A stretch of 50,076 nucleotides of DNA from Candidatus Omnitrophota bacterium (lineage in GTDB: Bacteria; Omnitrophota; Gorgyraeia; JAFGHF01). This document shows, piece after piece, positions 7,093 to 14,551 of this stretch. A program made the translations under genes and the position numbers. The stretch's first letter is position 1; every line of letters begins with the position of its first letter. Location: NCBI GenBank assembly GCA_016939375.1, contig JAFGHF010000076.1:1-50076 (forward strand), written 5' to 3'. A model generated the notes under the pieces. It did no database searches. It had not been told where the DNA came from and saw nothing but the letters and a program-made list of their open reading frames with translations.

Positions 7093-7479
7093 TTATTCTT
7101 CATCGGGATGGTCGCATTCGGTCTTTTCGATCCCGTAACCTCTGCCGGCACCGGGCCTGCATAGGCTTTCCCCTCCCGCCAGGGTACCTTTGACTAGACT
7201 TTCTATTACATCATCGATTTTTCCGCTTACTCCTAAAATTGTCTTGATGCCTAGTTCCTGGAAAAACCCTGTTGCGCGCATGCCCATACCACCGGCGATA
7301 ATAGCCTCTGCCCCCTGCTTATGCAAAAACTCAGGGATAGCCCCTGGGGCATGGCCGGGGTTATCAACCACTTCTTTGTTGATAACGCTATTATTTTCTA
7401 TCTCTACGATAGTAAAGTGTGGACAGCGGCCAAAGTGGGGGGACACAAATTCCCCATCCGTGGATATAGCTATCTTCAT
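7093..7479 (-). CDS. NifX/NifB-C-type cofactor-binding protein (second copy)
   Basis: A 128-residue DiNase_FeMo-co family protein: MKIAISTDGEFVSPHFGRCPHFTI, then AEAIIAGGMGMRATGFFQELGIKTILGVSG, and a C-terminal Gly/Cys/Asp-rich tail with CRPGAGRGYG and a His/Asp/Glu end. ATG at 7479 has GGAGG six bases upstream; the TTG one codon earlier is too close to it. The tandem pair downstream of fur and DUF5320 genes is a recurrent arrangement in anaerobes, of unknown function. Confidence 0.88.
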   Translation of the reverse strand: MKIAISTDGEFVSPHFGRCPHFTIVEIENNSVINKEVVDNPGHAPGAIPEFLHKQGAEAIIAGGMGMRATGFFQELGIKTILGVSGKIDDVIESLVKGTLAGGESLCRPGAGRGYGIEKTECDHPDEE

Positions 7480-7503
7480 CAACGTCCTCCATCTAAATAG
7501 ATG

Positions 7504-7875
7504 TTATTTTTCTTTTTTTGTCTTTTCCAACTCTGCGATATGCTTGTTCATCAGTTCGATCTCTTCCTTGAGCACATTGACCTGCTCTTTGAGCATATCC
7601 GCTTCCTGCTGCGGGTTCATCTCCGGGGGGTAGGGATATCCGGCATACGGATAGCCGCCATAAAAAGGCGCACCGTAAGCAAAACCTCTGCCCCAACCAA
7701 ATCCACGGCCACGGCCACGGCCCATTCCCCAACCACGGCCATAACCATATCCGCCGCGGCCTCTGCCGGGGACCGGATTCATATAACCGGCAACGGGATA
7801 ACCGGCGCAGTAACCTGCCGCTCGGCCTGTCATCGGCCCTAATCCTTGTGGTCCAGTTCTGTCTCCACCTGGCAT
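7504..7875 (-). CDS. DUF5320 domain protein
   Basis: A 123-residue protein opening MPGGDRTGPQGLGPMTGRAAGYCAG, the hallmark of DUF5320. A central Gly/Arg/Tyr-rich low-complexity region (residues ~35-85) follows, then a C-terminal coiled coil (MLKEQVNVLKEEIELMNKHI). ATG at 7875 has GGGAGG 8 bases upstream. It lies between the Fur-family regulator and the NifX-like pair. The function is unknown; the family often sits beside MinD-type ATPases. Confidence 0.88.
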   Translation of the reverse strand: MPGGDRTGPQGLGPMTGRAAGYCAGYPVAGYMNPVPGRGRGGYGYGRGWGMGRGRGRGFGWGRGFAYGAPFYGGYPYAGYPYPPEMNPQQEADMLKEQVNVLKEEIELMNKHIAELEKTKKEK

Positions 7876-7880
7876 CTTAA

Positions 7881-8351
7881 TCACCTCCCTTTACATTTAT
7901 CACATAATCCGTAAAATTGAATCAGATGGTGGGTAATGTCAAAATTGTATTTTTTTGACAAACCCTTCTCTGTCTGCTGCAACAGCTCTATTTCATCATC
8001 GATAAACTCTGTATAATCGATTACCCTGCCGCAATTAGTGCATACTAAATGGTGGTGATGCCTCTCGCCTTTAGGGCCCAGGGCCAATTCATATCTGGCC
8101 CTGCCATCACCAAAGTCAAATTTAAAAACCAGCCCCATATCGACCAACAGCTCTAAGGTACGGTATACCGTTGTCAAGCCCACTGTGGGGCATATCCTGT
8201 GCACGGCCATATATACATCTTCGGCGCTTAAGTGTTTCTGGGTCTTGCTTAAGACTTCTAAAATAGCCTGCCGGGGAACGGTAATGCGAAAACCTGCCCC
8301 TCTGAACCTTGTGTGCCACCACGGTCCTCCGTGACCAAATCCCCTGGGCAT
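7881..8351 (-). CDS. Fur-family metal-dependent transcriptional regulator
   Basis: A 156-residue Fur-family repressor. The winged helix spans residues ~20-85 (FRITVPRQAILEVL, TVYRTLELLVDMGLV). The dimer domain carries RHHHHLVCTNCGRV (C104, C107) and the C-terminal CDKC (C150, C153), the two structural-zinc Cys pairs. An extra Gly/Trp/His-rich N-terminus (MPRGFGHGGPWWH) may add metal binding. Its promoter has a consensus Fur box directly after the -10 element, so autoregulation is likely. It heads a 13-gene run. Whether it senses Fe, Zn or Mn cannot be told from sequence. Confidence 0.92.
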   Translation of the reverse strand: MPRGFGHGGPWWHTRFRGAGFRITVPRQAILEVLSKTQKHLSAEDVYMAVHRICPTVGLTTVYRTLELLVDMGLVFKFDFGDGRARYELALGPKGERHHHHLVCTNCGRVIDYTEFIDDEIELLQQTEKGLSKKYNFDITHHLIQFYGLCDKCKGR

Positions 8352-8367
8352 CCTCTATTCTCCTTAT

Positions 8368-8388
8368 TGAAAATGGTTTCCATTATCA
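8368..8388 (-). promoter_or_regulatory. Fur box
   Basis: A 21-bp imperfect palindrome (minus strand TGATAATGG-AAA-CCATTTTCA) resembling the classic GATAATGATAATCATTATC. It directly follows the -10 element and ends 16 bp before the regulator's start codon. Confidence 0.75.
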
Positions 8389-8417
8389 ATTATACACCAG
8401 GGACCACCCCCTGTCAA
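8389..8417 (-). promoter_or_regulatory. Consensus sigma-70 promoter of the Fur-headed operon
   Basis: TTGACA (8412-8417), 17-bp spacer, TATAAT (8389-8394): an exact consensus promoter. High intrinsic strength suggests tight repression by the adjacent Fur box. Confidence 0.88.
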
Positions 8418-8441
8418 CCCCTTTTTTCATTTTATTTTATT

Positions 8442-8506
8442 AAGACCGGTTCTTGAGTCTATCGGAGAACTGTTCAGGAGCCAATCGGGAAAGTGTCCCC
8501 TGAACA
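8442..8506. repeat. Composite palindromic repeat after hypE
   Basis: Begins with AAGACCGGTTCTTGAG, the unit also found at 11806-11841 and 12101-12137. It continues with arms TGTTCAGG / CCTGAACA enclosing the AATCGGGAAAGTGTCC module shared with repeats at 33480, 35071 and 40428. It lies between the stop of hypE and the fur promoter and may also act as a transcript-end hairpin. Confidence 0.7.
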
Positions 8507-8514
8507 ATTTCAGG

Positions 8515-9501
8515 CTAGCAGATCCGCGGAAGCTGGTCGTGTTCCAGCATGGGTAGGATACGTTGTGAGCCGATTGCGGTATTTAGATATACTTCTCTTT
8601 TATGTTTAGACGAAACTTTACCTATTATTTTGGCTTCTCTTCCCAGCGCCTTTTTTACTTTCAGCGCGTCTTTGGTATCCACAAAACAGACAAACTTTCC
8701 CTCATTGGCTACATATAGAGGGTCAAATCCTAATATATCGCACATCTTTCTTACGTCTGTCCTTATAGGGATATCTTTTTCATCGACCTCGATTCCCAGG
8801 CCGCTACTATGTGCTATCTCATTTAAAACCGTGGCCAGCCCTCCCCTGGTCAGGTCGCGCATAAGGCTTATTCTTTTGGAAGCCAAAAGACACCTGCCGA
8901 CCTCGCGGTTAAGACTACGGCAATCACTTTTTATCTTTGAGCCAAAGCCGAATTTTTCCCGGGCATTCAAAATAGCCATACCGTGCTCAGCTATCGGACC
9001 GTTAATCACTATTCGCTCAGCCGCTTTTACCTTTGCGCCGATACTCTTGGGGTAATTTATTACCCCTATGCCCGATGTATTGATATAGATTCCCTCGGCA
9101 GCGCCTTTCTCGACTACCTTTATATCTCCGGTCACTACCGATACGCCTGCTTTTGCGGCCTCTTTTTTTATCGACTGCACTATCCGCTCAAAATCTGCAA
9201 ACTCAAATCCTTCTTCAACAATAAAAGCTAAAGAGATAAAAAGTGGCTCAGCGCCTTTCATCGAAATGTCATTTACTGTCCCACAGACGGCAAGCTTGCC
9301 GATATCCCCTCCCGGGAAAAACAACGGCTTGACCACATAGGAATCGGTACTGAAAGAAAGCCTCCCCTTTTTGACATTTAATTCCGCGGCATCGGAAAGC
9401 TCATCTAAGATCTTGTTGGAAAGCTTGAGACGCAGGCTTTCGATAAGCTCATGCATCAACCTGCCGCCGTTTCCATGAGCCAGAGTGATCGTCTTTTTCA
9501 T
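8515..9501 (-). CDS. hypE: Hydrogenase maturation protein HypE
   Basis: A 328-residue PurM-like ATPase that dehydrates the carbamoyl group on its C-terminal cysteine to make the CN ligands of the [NiFe] site. The family N-terminus LAHGNGGRLMHELI, FSTDSYVVKPLFFPGGDIGKLAVCGTVND and LMRDLTRGGL are all present. The protein ends in the essential PRIC tail. The ATG at 9501 lies 3 bp after the hypD stop. It is the last gene of the Rex-headed operon. Confidence 0.97.
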   Translation of the reverse strand: MKKTITLAHGNGGRLMHELIESLRLKLSNKILDELSDAAELNVKKGRLSFSTDSYVVKPLFFPGGDIGKLAVCGTVNDISMKGAEPLFISLAFIVEEGFEFADFERIVQSIKKEAAKAGVSVVTGDIKVVEKGAAEGIYINTSGIGVINYPKSIGAKVKAAERIVINGPIAEHGMAILNAREKFGFGSKIKSDCRSLNREVGRCLLASKRISLMRDLTRGGLATVLNEIAHSSGLGIEVDEKDIPIRTDVRKMCDILGFDPLYVANEGKFVCFVDTKDALKVKKALGREAKIIGKVSSKHKREVYLNTAIGSQRILPMLEHDQLPRIC

Positions 9502-9504
9502 ATA

Positions 9505-10521
9505 TCAAGCTCCATATTTATAATAAGCAGCACAGGTGCCCTCTGAAGATACCATGCAAGGGCCGATAGGGCTTTGCGGCGTACAGGCCTTCTTAAATAA
9601 CCTGCAATCAACCGGCGAACTTATGCCTTGCAAGACTTCACCGCAGATACACCCTTTGGGCTTGCGCGGCTTAGGCAGATTTACCTTAAACTCCCTTTCC
9701 GCGTCAAAGCAACGGAATTCTTTTCTCAAGGCCAGGCCGCTTTTTTTAATAATCCCTAATCCGCGCCACTCTGAATCGGCGGGCCGAAATACCGCCTTTA
9801 AGATATTGCGGGCCTTGGTATTTCCGCTCCTCTTGACCGCCCTTTTATAAGCGATCTCTACCTTTTGCTCGCCGCTGTTGATCTGCCCGATCAACAGCTT
9901 GATGCCTTGCAAGATATCGTTATCATCAAAGCCCGTGATCACGCAAGGGACCTTATAATTCTTGGCTATCTTTTCATAAGGGATACTGCCTGTGATCACG
10001 CTGACATGCCCCGGGCATATAAAGCCATCGATCTCTATTTTGCGCGAACCGGCCAATGCCGCAAGCGCAGGAAAAATCAGTTTGAAGTTTGACAATACAA
10101 AAAAGTTGTCCGCCCTGCGCCTTTTTGCCTCTATTAAAGTCAAGGCTACCGTAGGAGATGTGGTCTCAAAACCCACTCCCATAAATACCACCTTTTTCTC
10201 AGGATTGGCCAGGGCAATCTGCAAGGCATCCAAGCAGGAATAGACCACGCGCACGTCTTTACCTTGGGCTTTGATTGAATATAGGCTTTCTTTTGTCCCC
10301 GGTACGCGTATCATATCCCCGAAAGTAGCCATAATCACATCTTTTTCCTTGGCTATAGCAATAGCTAAATCGATATCCTTTTGCGCCGTGACGCAGACCG
10401 GACAACCGGGGCCGGAAATCAACCTTACCGAATCAGGAAGGAGTTTTTTTATTCCCGACCTGGCAATAGCCATAGTATGCGTGCCGCATACCTCCATTAA
10501 TGTGACTGCTTTTACCTTCAT
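9505..10521 (-). CDS. hypD: Hydrogenase maturation protein HypD
   Basis: A 338-residue Fe-S scaffold protein on which Fe(CN)2CO is assembled with HypC. Conserved motifs: MEVCGTHTMAI (residues ~9-19), GPGCPVCVT, GFETTSPT, and the C-terminal cluster ligands in CICGEVLQG and the segment ending CMVSSEGTCAAYYKY. Length is slightly short for the family but all motifs are there. The start overlaps the hypC stop by 4 bases. Confidence 0.97.
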   Translation of the reverse strand: MKVKAVTLMEVCGTHTMAIARSGIKKLLPDSVRLISGPGCPVCVTAQKDIDLAIAIAKEKDVIMATFGDMIRVPGTKESLYSIKAQGKDVRVVYSCLDALQIALANPEKKVVFMGVGFETTSPTVALTLIEAKRRRADNFFVLSNFKLIFPALAALAGSRKIEIDGFICPGHVSVITGSIPYEKIAKNYKVPCVITGFDDNDILQGIKLLIGQINSGEQKVEIAYKRAVKRSGNTKARNILKAVFRPADSEWRGLGIIKKSGLALRKEFRCFDAEREFKVNLPKPRKPKGCICGEVLQGISSPVDCRLFKKACTPQSPIGPCMVSSEGTCAAYYKYGA

Positions 10522-10751
10522 CTTAGGTCTTGTTTGGAGACTTCTCTTAATTCATACAAAAGCTTCAACGTATCTTCTGCTTCGGCCTTGCCTACTTTGC
10601 CGATGGCAAATCCGGCATGCACAAGTACATAGTCTCCCCTTTTTACCCCGTCTAAAATCCCCAGGGAGATCTCCTTGCTTACACCTCCGAAATCGACAAC
10701 GGCGCTTTGGCTTTTAACTTCTTTTATTTTTGCCGGAACAGCAAGACACAT
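10518..10751 (-). CDS. hypC: Hydrogenase maturation chaperone HypC
   Basis: A 77-residue OB-fold chaperone beginning MCLAVPAKI; the Cys after the initiator Met carries the Fe(CN)2CO fragment to the large subunit. GDYVLVHAGFAIGKV in the middle and a C-terminal helix are typical. It overlaps the upstream hypF-like gene by 38 bp and hypD by 4 bp. Confidence 0.96.
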   Translation of the reverse strand: MCLAVPAKIKEVKSQSAVVDFGGVSKEISLGILDGVKRGDYVLVHAGFAIGKVGKAEAEDTLKLLYELREVSKQDLR

Positions 10752-11787
10752 AATATTGCCCCAATGATATGTTTAGGTCGTTAGCTGGCAGGTCTATATT
10801 CGTCAAAGCATTAAAACCGCCTTTACTCAATCGCCTGATCATTTTTTCTTTTAAGAAATTGTTCTGAAAGACACCACCGCTTAAAGCTATATCTTTTATT
10901 TTTAACGAAGAAAGGGTCTTCTTGGCCATAGCCGATACTATTTCGACCATGGAATTGTGGAATTTAGCGGCTATTACGCCTTTATTTTTACCCGCCTTGA
11001 TATCTCTGCACATCTCTAAAAATATCCGGTCAGTATCGACCACATAGACATCTTTATTTTTGTCGATCACAAACGGATAAAACGCCTCTATATTTTTATC
11101 GCATATCTTCTCTAACTCGATAGGGCCCTGGGCTTCGTATGAGGCATATTGGCATAATCCCAAAATGGCAGCGGCCGCATCAAAGAGCCTGCCCGCGCTG
11201 GAGGTCTGCGGCGAGTTGATGTCTTTGGTTAACATCCTCAAAATATATTCCTTATCTTTGCCTGGCACGTCTTTTAAAAAAGCAAAGGCCTTTTTACCTA
11301 AAATACTTACCGCCATACGCCAAGGTTGGTGCACTACTTTATCGCCTCCGGGCATCTTTCTATATTTTAAAAAGCCCAGACGCCGAAAGCGGGCGCCATC
11401 GACCAGAAGAAACTCACCCCCCCAGGAGTTTCCGTCCACGCCATATCCTGTCCCGTCAAAACAGACTCCGATGACGGGCCTGGTTAGGCGGTGTTCCTGA
11501 AGCACGCTGGCTATATGCGCATGGTGATGCTGTATCGGCTGAAGGCTGAAGGCTGAAGGCTGATAGCTGCGAGCAAAAAGCGATGAAAAATAATGCGGGT
11601 GCATATCATAAGCTATCACGCGCGGGCTGATCTTTTTTATTGCCCTATGCACCTGCTTTTTAAAAAGTTCAAAGTTATCCGCCTGGCTCAAATCACCTAT
11701 CTGCGGGCCAAAGTCAATGTCCTTGCCCTTTGCCGAAAGGATCTGATTTTTCATGTCTGCGCCTAAGGCGACTATAGCTCTGTTCAT
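10714..11787 (-). CDS. hypF: HypF C-terminal (Kae1-like) carbamoyltransferase, single domain
   Basis: A 357-residue protein equal to only the C-terminal Kae1-like half of HypF, which normally has about 750 residues. It starts at the domain's first strand (IVALGADMKNQI). It keeps DMHPHY, the QHHHAHIASVL metal motif, GVCFDGTGYGVDG, GGEFL and ALSGGVFQN. The acylphosphatase, zinc-finger and YrdC-like domains that make carbamoyl-adenylate are absent, and there is no room for them upstream. They must be encoded elsewhere or replaced. AGGAGG lies 11 bases before the ATG. Residues ~74-85 (SYQPSAFSLQPI) are encoded by a micro-repeat at 11533-11570. Confidence 0.88.
   Translation of the reverse strand: MNRAIVALGADMKNQILSAKGKDIDFGPQIGDLSQADNFELFKKQVHRAIKKISPRVIAYDMHPHYFSSLFARSYQPSAFSLQPIQHHHAHIASVLQEHRLTRPVIGVCFDGTGYGVDGNSWGGEFLLVDGARFRRLGFLKYRKMPGGDKVVHQPWRMAVSILGKKAFAFLKDVPGKDKEYILRMLTKDINSPQTSSAGRLFDAAAAILGLCQYASYEAQGPIELEKICDKNIEAFYPFVIDKNKDVYVVDTDRIFLEMCRDIKAGKNKGVIAAKFHNSMVEIVSAMAKKTLSSLKIKDIALSGGVFQNNFLKEKMIRRLSKGGFNALTNIDLPANDLNISLGQYYVSCCSGKNKRS
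11533..11570. repeat. Micro-repeat inside the hypF-like coding region
   Basis: About three copies of GCTGAAG followed by GCTGATAGCTGC, matching the style of the junction tracts at 17653-17704 and 21557-21612. It is read in frame between the DMHPHY and QHHHAHIA motifs, a region variable in HypF. Confidence 0.65.
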
Positions 11788-11805
11788 TCTTTTGAAGTCC
11801 TCCTA

Positions 11806-11841
11806 CAGGACAGTTCTCCGATGGGCTCAAGAACCGGTCTT
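11806..11841. repeat. AAGACCGGTTCTTGAG repeat between hypA and hypF
   Basis: On the minus strand: AAGACCGGTTCTTGAG, then CCCATCGGAGAACTGTCC. It begins about 3 bp after the hypA-like stop. Same unit as at 8442 and 12101. Confidence 0.7.
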
Positions 11842-11844
11842 GAA

Positions 11845-12087
11845 TTATTCTATGTCGAAGGAAACGACTTCGACTCTTGTGCCGGGGAAAAAGGTCAACT
11901 CCAGCTGCGCGTCTTCCATAATAGTCCCTTTTGCCAGTACGGCAAATGTCTCTTTAAAAGAATCCTCTTTGGAACCGGTAAACTCCCCTACCTTTAATCT
12001 GATCTTAGAGACCTTTTTGGCACCTTCCTTCTGGGCGTGTTCTGAAATACCATCTATTATTGGCTGAATCAAATGCGTCTCATGCAT
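11845..12087 (-). CDS. hypA: HypA-like nickel chaperone lacking the zinc domain
   Basis: An 80-residue protein with the HypA N-terminal metal site MHETHLIQPIIDGI (Met1-His2-Glu3), the KKVSKIRLKVGEFTG strand and AQLELTFFPGTRVEV. Typical HypA is about 115 residues with a CxxC...CxxC zinc domain; here the protein stops (SFDIE) with no cysteine at all. The stop lies about 3 bp before a palindromic repeat, so truncation by repeat insertion is possible. It could still bind nickel at its N-terminus. Confidence 0.85.
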   Translation of the reverse strand: MHETHLIQPIIDGISEHAQKEGAKKVSKIRLKVGEFTGSKEDSFKETFAVLAKGTIMEDAQLELTFFPGTRVEVVSFDIE

Positions 12088-12100
12088 CTCCTATTCCTTT

Positions 12101-12137
12101 CCTGGACACTTCTCCGTTTGGCTCAAGAACCGGTCTT
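12101..12137. repeat. AAGACCGGTTCTTGAG repeat between hycI and hypA
   Basis: On the minus strand AAGACCGGTTCTTGAG, then CCAAACGGAGAAGTGTCC. It overlaps the last bases of the protease gene's stop codon. A near copy of the unit at 11806-11841. Confidence 0.7.
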
Positions 12138-12612
12138 AATGATTTAGGGTTTCTTTTATTTTCTGGCAAATCTGCTCTAAGGCCTGTTCTATTTCATCAG
12201 ACATAGGCTCTCCCAAAGCAATGCTCTTTGGTTCTACTCCCAACATATATATTTTGGCCGGAGTATTCTGCTCCAGATATTCTATAAACATGTGGCAAGA
12301 CGTATCATGTGTACTAAAGCCGCTTTTGACTATCTCATCTTTCTCTAAAATCGCCCATTCTCCGGGGACGGCGCCCAAATGCAGGGCATCGAGAAGCAGT
12401 ATGGTATCGGGCTTTTCTTTGATGATCTTGCCGGTATGATTCTCCGGTGTGCTGGCGGCGTCAATACATACCGCTTTTACTTTCCCCTGCAATCGCTTGA
12501 TTAAAACCGGCCCAAAAGCATCGTCAGCCCGCAATGGGTTTCCGATGCCGATAATAACGACTTTGCCTTTAAGTATCTGAGTTAATCGGTCTTTCATGGA
12601 GTTTGGCATCAT
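12136..12612 (-). CDS. hycI: Hydrogenase maturation endopeptidase (HycI type)
   Basis: A 158-residue protease that trims the C-terminus of the group 4 hydrogenase large subunit after nickel insertion. Family motifs: IIGIGNPLRADDAFGPVL (residues ~19-36; the Asp of DDAFGP is a nickel-sensing ligand), LLLDALHLGAVPGEW and FSTHDTSCHMFIEYL with the second metal-binding His/Asp. Its likely target is the TER-MAV site of the large subunit at 19351-20532. The start could also be Met6. Confidence 0.93.
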   Translation of the reverse strand: MMPNSMKDRLTQILKGKVVIIGIGNPLRADDAFGPVLIKRLQGKVKAVCIDAASTPENHTGKIIKEKPDTILLLDALHLGAVPGEWAILEKDEIVKSGFSTHDTSCHMFIEYLEQNTPAKIYMLGVEPKSIALGEPMSDEIEQALEQICQKIKETLNH

Positions 12613-12622
12613 AAAAACAAAT

Positions 12623-12645
12623 AGAGAGATTGCGCCGATCTCTCT
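12623..12645. repeat. Inverted repeat between NuoI-like and hycI genes
   Basis: Perfect 8-bp arms AGAGAGAT / ATCTCTCT with a 7-base loop, followed by a CTACT/TCTAC-rich tract up to 12670. It may be a processing hairpin or one of the junction repeats; there is no U-run for a terminator. Confidence 0.5.
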
Positions 12646-12670
12646 ACTCTCTACTATTTCTATATACTTT

Positions 12671-13288
12671 CTACTCTTTGGTAGTCAGCGTTGTCTCTCG
12701 CCTGCAGCGGGCACAAAGTATCTTTACCCGGTCCGAGCGCCCCTTATCTTTTAACGCGGATATGATATTTTTATCTATAATACCTAAACTTTTCAGGCGT
12801 GAAAGGTATAAGGTAGGACTGGAATAAGTCAGCTCGCCCAATTTTTCGGAAATCCATTTCAAATGGTCTTTACAGGCAATGGGCTTACCGCATATCTCAC
12901 ATAACTCTAGTTCTTTTTCTATAGTCTCGTATGAGTCGTGTTTTCTGTCGAAAAAGGAAAGCTCCCACTCATTGGAAAGCTTTATCCCTTGATGTTCGGC
13001 GATGCAGGCCGCTTCGCATTGGCCGCAGAAAATACAGGTATCGGTATAATGGATCATGATTCTCCTGGGCACCCCCGAATCATCGACAATGTCTTTATGG
13101 TCGATGGCATTGACCGGACAGATCTGCTCACAAGCTAAACATCCAACGCACTTCTGGTCATTAAACTTAGGCTGGCCCCTGAAGTTTGGATGCGGAGTAT
13201 GTGCAACTTTAGGAAACTTAGACGTATAAGGCCCTACGATTAACGCCTTTATCGCTTCTTTTAACTCTCTTAACTTTGGTATCTTCAT
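12671..13288 (-). CDS. NuoI/MbhN-like 2x[4Fe-4S] hydrogenase subunit
   Basis: A 205-residue electron-transfer subunit of the membrane-bound hydrogenase. Two ferredoxin motifs are present: CVGCLACEQICPVNAI (residues ~42-57) and CIFCGQCEAACIAEH (~86-100). After the second cluster a C-terminal extension (~residues 125-205) carries CEICGKPIAC and CARCRR, two further Cys pairs that could bind zinc or another cluster. It feeds electrons toward the NuoB-like subunit. It lies at the end of the structural genes, before the maturation genes. Confidence 0.92.
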   Translation of the reverse strand: MKIPKLRELKEAIKALIVGPYTSKFPKVAHTPHPNFRGQPKFNDQKCVGCLACEQICPVNAIDHKDIVDDSGVPRRIMIHYTDTCIFCGQCEAACIAEHQGIKLSNEWELSFFDRKHDSYETIEKELELCEICGKPIACKDHLKWISEKLGELTYSSPTLYLSRLKSLGIIDKNIISALKDKGRSDRVKILCARCRRETTLTTKE

Positions 13289-13306
13289 TATTTATTTTCC
13301 ACTTTT

Positions 13307-13340
13307 AACTGTAAACTGAAAACTGTAAACTGAAAACTGT
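13307..13340. repeat. 14-bp tandem repeat at the gene junction
   Basis: AACTGTAAACTGAA repeated 2.4 times, between the MnhG-like stop and the NuoI-like start. One of several low-complexity tracts at junctions in this operon. Confidence 0.75.
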
Positions 13341-13678
13341 CAAGCTTCTCCCTCTTTATCCTCGGCATATTTATCCACTACGCTGCCCTCCCAGAGCTTA
13401 ACGCCTGATCTATGCGCCCCTCTTGCTATAGCATGGGCGGCAACCGGTGAAGTAAGTAATAAAAATATCATACACAAGAGACATTTCATGCCTGCGGCAA
13501 TAAATCCCACCACTAGAAATGTACCAAATAGAATACTGCAAGTACCCAAAGTTACACATTTTGTCGCAGCTTGCAGACGGTTATAAACATCAGGAAGGCG
13601 CACAAGCCCCAGACAACCAAATACATCAAAGGCAAAACCAATAACAATGAATATCAACCCGATAACATCAATAATCAT
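13340..13678 (-). CDS. mnhG: Mrp antiporter subunit G (MnhG/MbhC-like)
   Basis: A 112-residue membrane protein with three TM segments (residues ~3-25, 38-60, 63-85). It carries the MnhG signature GLVRLPDVYNRLQAATKCVTLG and ends in a charged tail. It is part of the sodium/proton antiporter-like module of the hydrogenase (MbhC in Pyrococcus naming). It overlaps mnhF by 4 bp. Confidence 0.93.
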   Translation of the reverse strand: MIIDVIGLIFIVIGFAFDVFGCLGLVRLPDVYNRLQAATKCVTLGTCSILFGTFLVVGFIAAGMKCLLCMIFLLLTSPVAAHAIARGAHRSGVKLWEGSVVDKYAEDKEGEA

Positions 13679-14043
13679 TCCTCAAACCCTTTCCCTTCCA
13701 GATATTTGGAAAGTGCTAGCGTACTGATAAAACTTTGCAAAGCCCAGGCAATCCCTATATCAATGTACCAAGAGCGACCAGTAGAAATTGTCAATATCGC
13801 GCAAAGGCCAACAATCATAATACCCAATATATCCACGGCCACGATCCTGTCAGCGCTGGTAGGGCCTTTCCAGATCCGGTATAGGCACATCACGCAGGCA
13901 AGTAATATTATATATAGCGCCCGGCCCACAAATCCCACATAAGGAAGCTTATGGTAAAATAAAAACGGCAGCGGCCTAAAAACGATAAAAGCTACTATCG
14001 CTACTATTATTACCGCCCCTATCAACCATCTGATATTTTTCAT
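13675..14043 (-). CDS. mnhF: Mrp antiporter subunit F (MnhF/MbhB-like)
   Basis: A 122-residue protein with an extra N-terminal TM segment, then the MnhF core: RIWKGPTSADRIVAVDILG (residues ~57-75) and two more TM segments. ATG at 14043 has AGGA 8 bases upstream; the TTG six codons earlier, which overlaps mnhE, is less likely. Part of the ion-pumping module. Confidence 0.92.
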   Translation of the reverse strand: MKNIRWLIGAVIIVAIVAFIVFRPLPFLFYHKLPYVGFVGRALYIILLACVMCLYRIWKGPTSADRIVAVDILGIMIVGLCAILTISTGRSWYIDIGIAWALQSFISTLALSKYLEGKGFEE

Positions 14044-14053
14044 CTTACTTTTC

Positions 14054-14551
14054 CTATTCAAATACTTTTCTCAATATTCCCTCGAAGCGTTCCACGATCT
14101 GGGCTGTAGCCTTATCAATGTCCTTGGCCCGCACGTCTATCCAGTGCACATATAAGATGCCGTTGTCTCTGTCGATATCTACGCTTAATGTGCCCGGTGT
14201 AAGCGTAATCGAATTGGCCAGGAATGTCAGTGCCGTATCTGTCTGCAATGTGGTCTTTACTTTTACTATGCCCGGCTTTATGGGTAGGTCCGGATGGATC
14301 ACGCGATAGGCCACATCTATATTGGCTTTAAGACACTCCCACAAAAATACGGGTATGTAGTGCATGACGAAATACCAGTAACGCTTTGGGTGCTTTAAGA
14401 CATGCGGGCGCTGAATAAAAAGGTCGCCGGTCATATAGGCCACAAAAGCGGCTATAAAGATACCGGTCAACGAATGTTGCCAGTCCGGAGGCCAGTTTAA
14501 AAGCAACCAGGCCACAAAACCCAAAGCGAATAAGATCATTTTTGATTTCAC
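14054..14551 (-). CDS. mnhE: Mrp antiporter subunit E (MnhE/MbhA-like)
   Basis: A 165-residue subunit with two or three N-terminal TM helices and a soluble C-terminal domain. SITLTPGTLSVDID is the MnhE signature; LLNWPPDWQHSLTG and ECLKANIDVAYRVI also fit. The GTG start overlaps the mnhD stop (GTGA) and has GAGG 8 bases upstream. Confidence 0.93.
   Translation of the reverse strand: MKSKMILFALGFVAWLLLNWPPDWQHSLTGIFIAAFVAYMTGDLFIQRPHVLKHPKRYWYFVMHYIPVFLWECLKANIDVAYRVIHPDLPIKPGIVKVKTTLQTDTALTFLANSITLTPGTLSVDIDRDNGILYVHWIDVRAKDIDKATAQIVERFEGILRKVFE

Noticed and set aside
6693..7479. Nitrogenase cofactor genes
   Set aside because: The two proteins belong to the broader NifX-like family; no nif structural genes are near.
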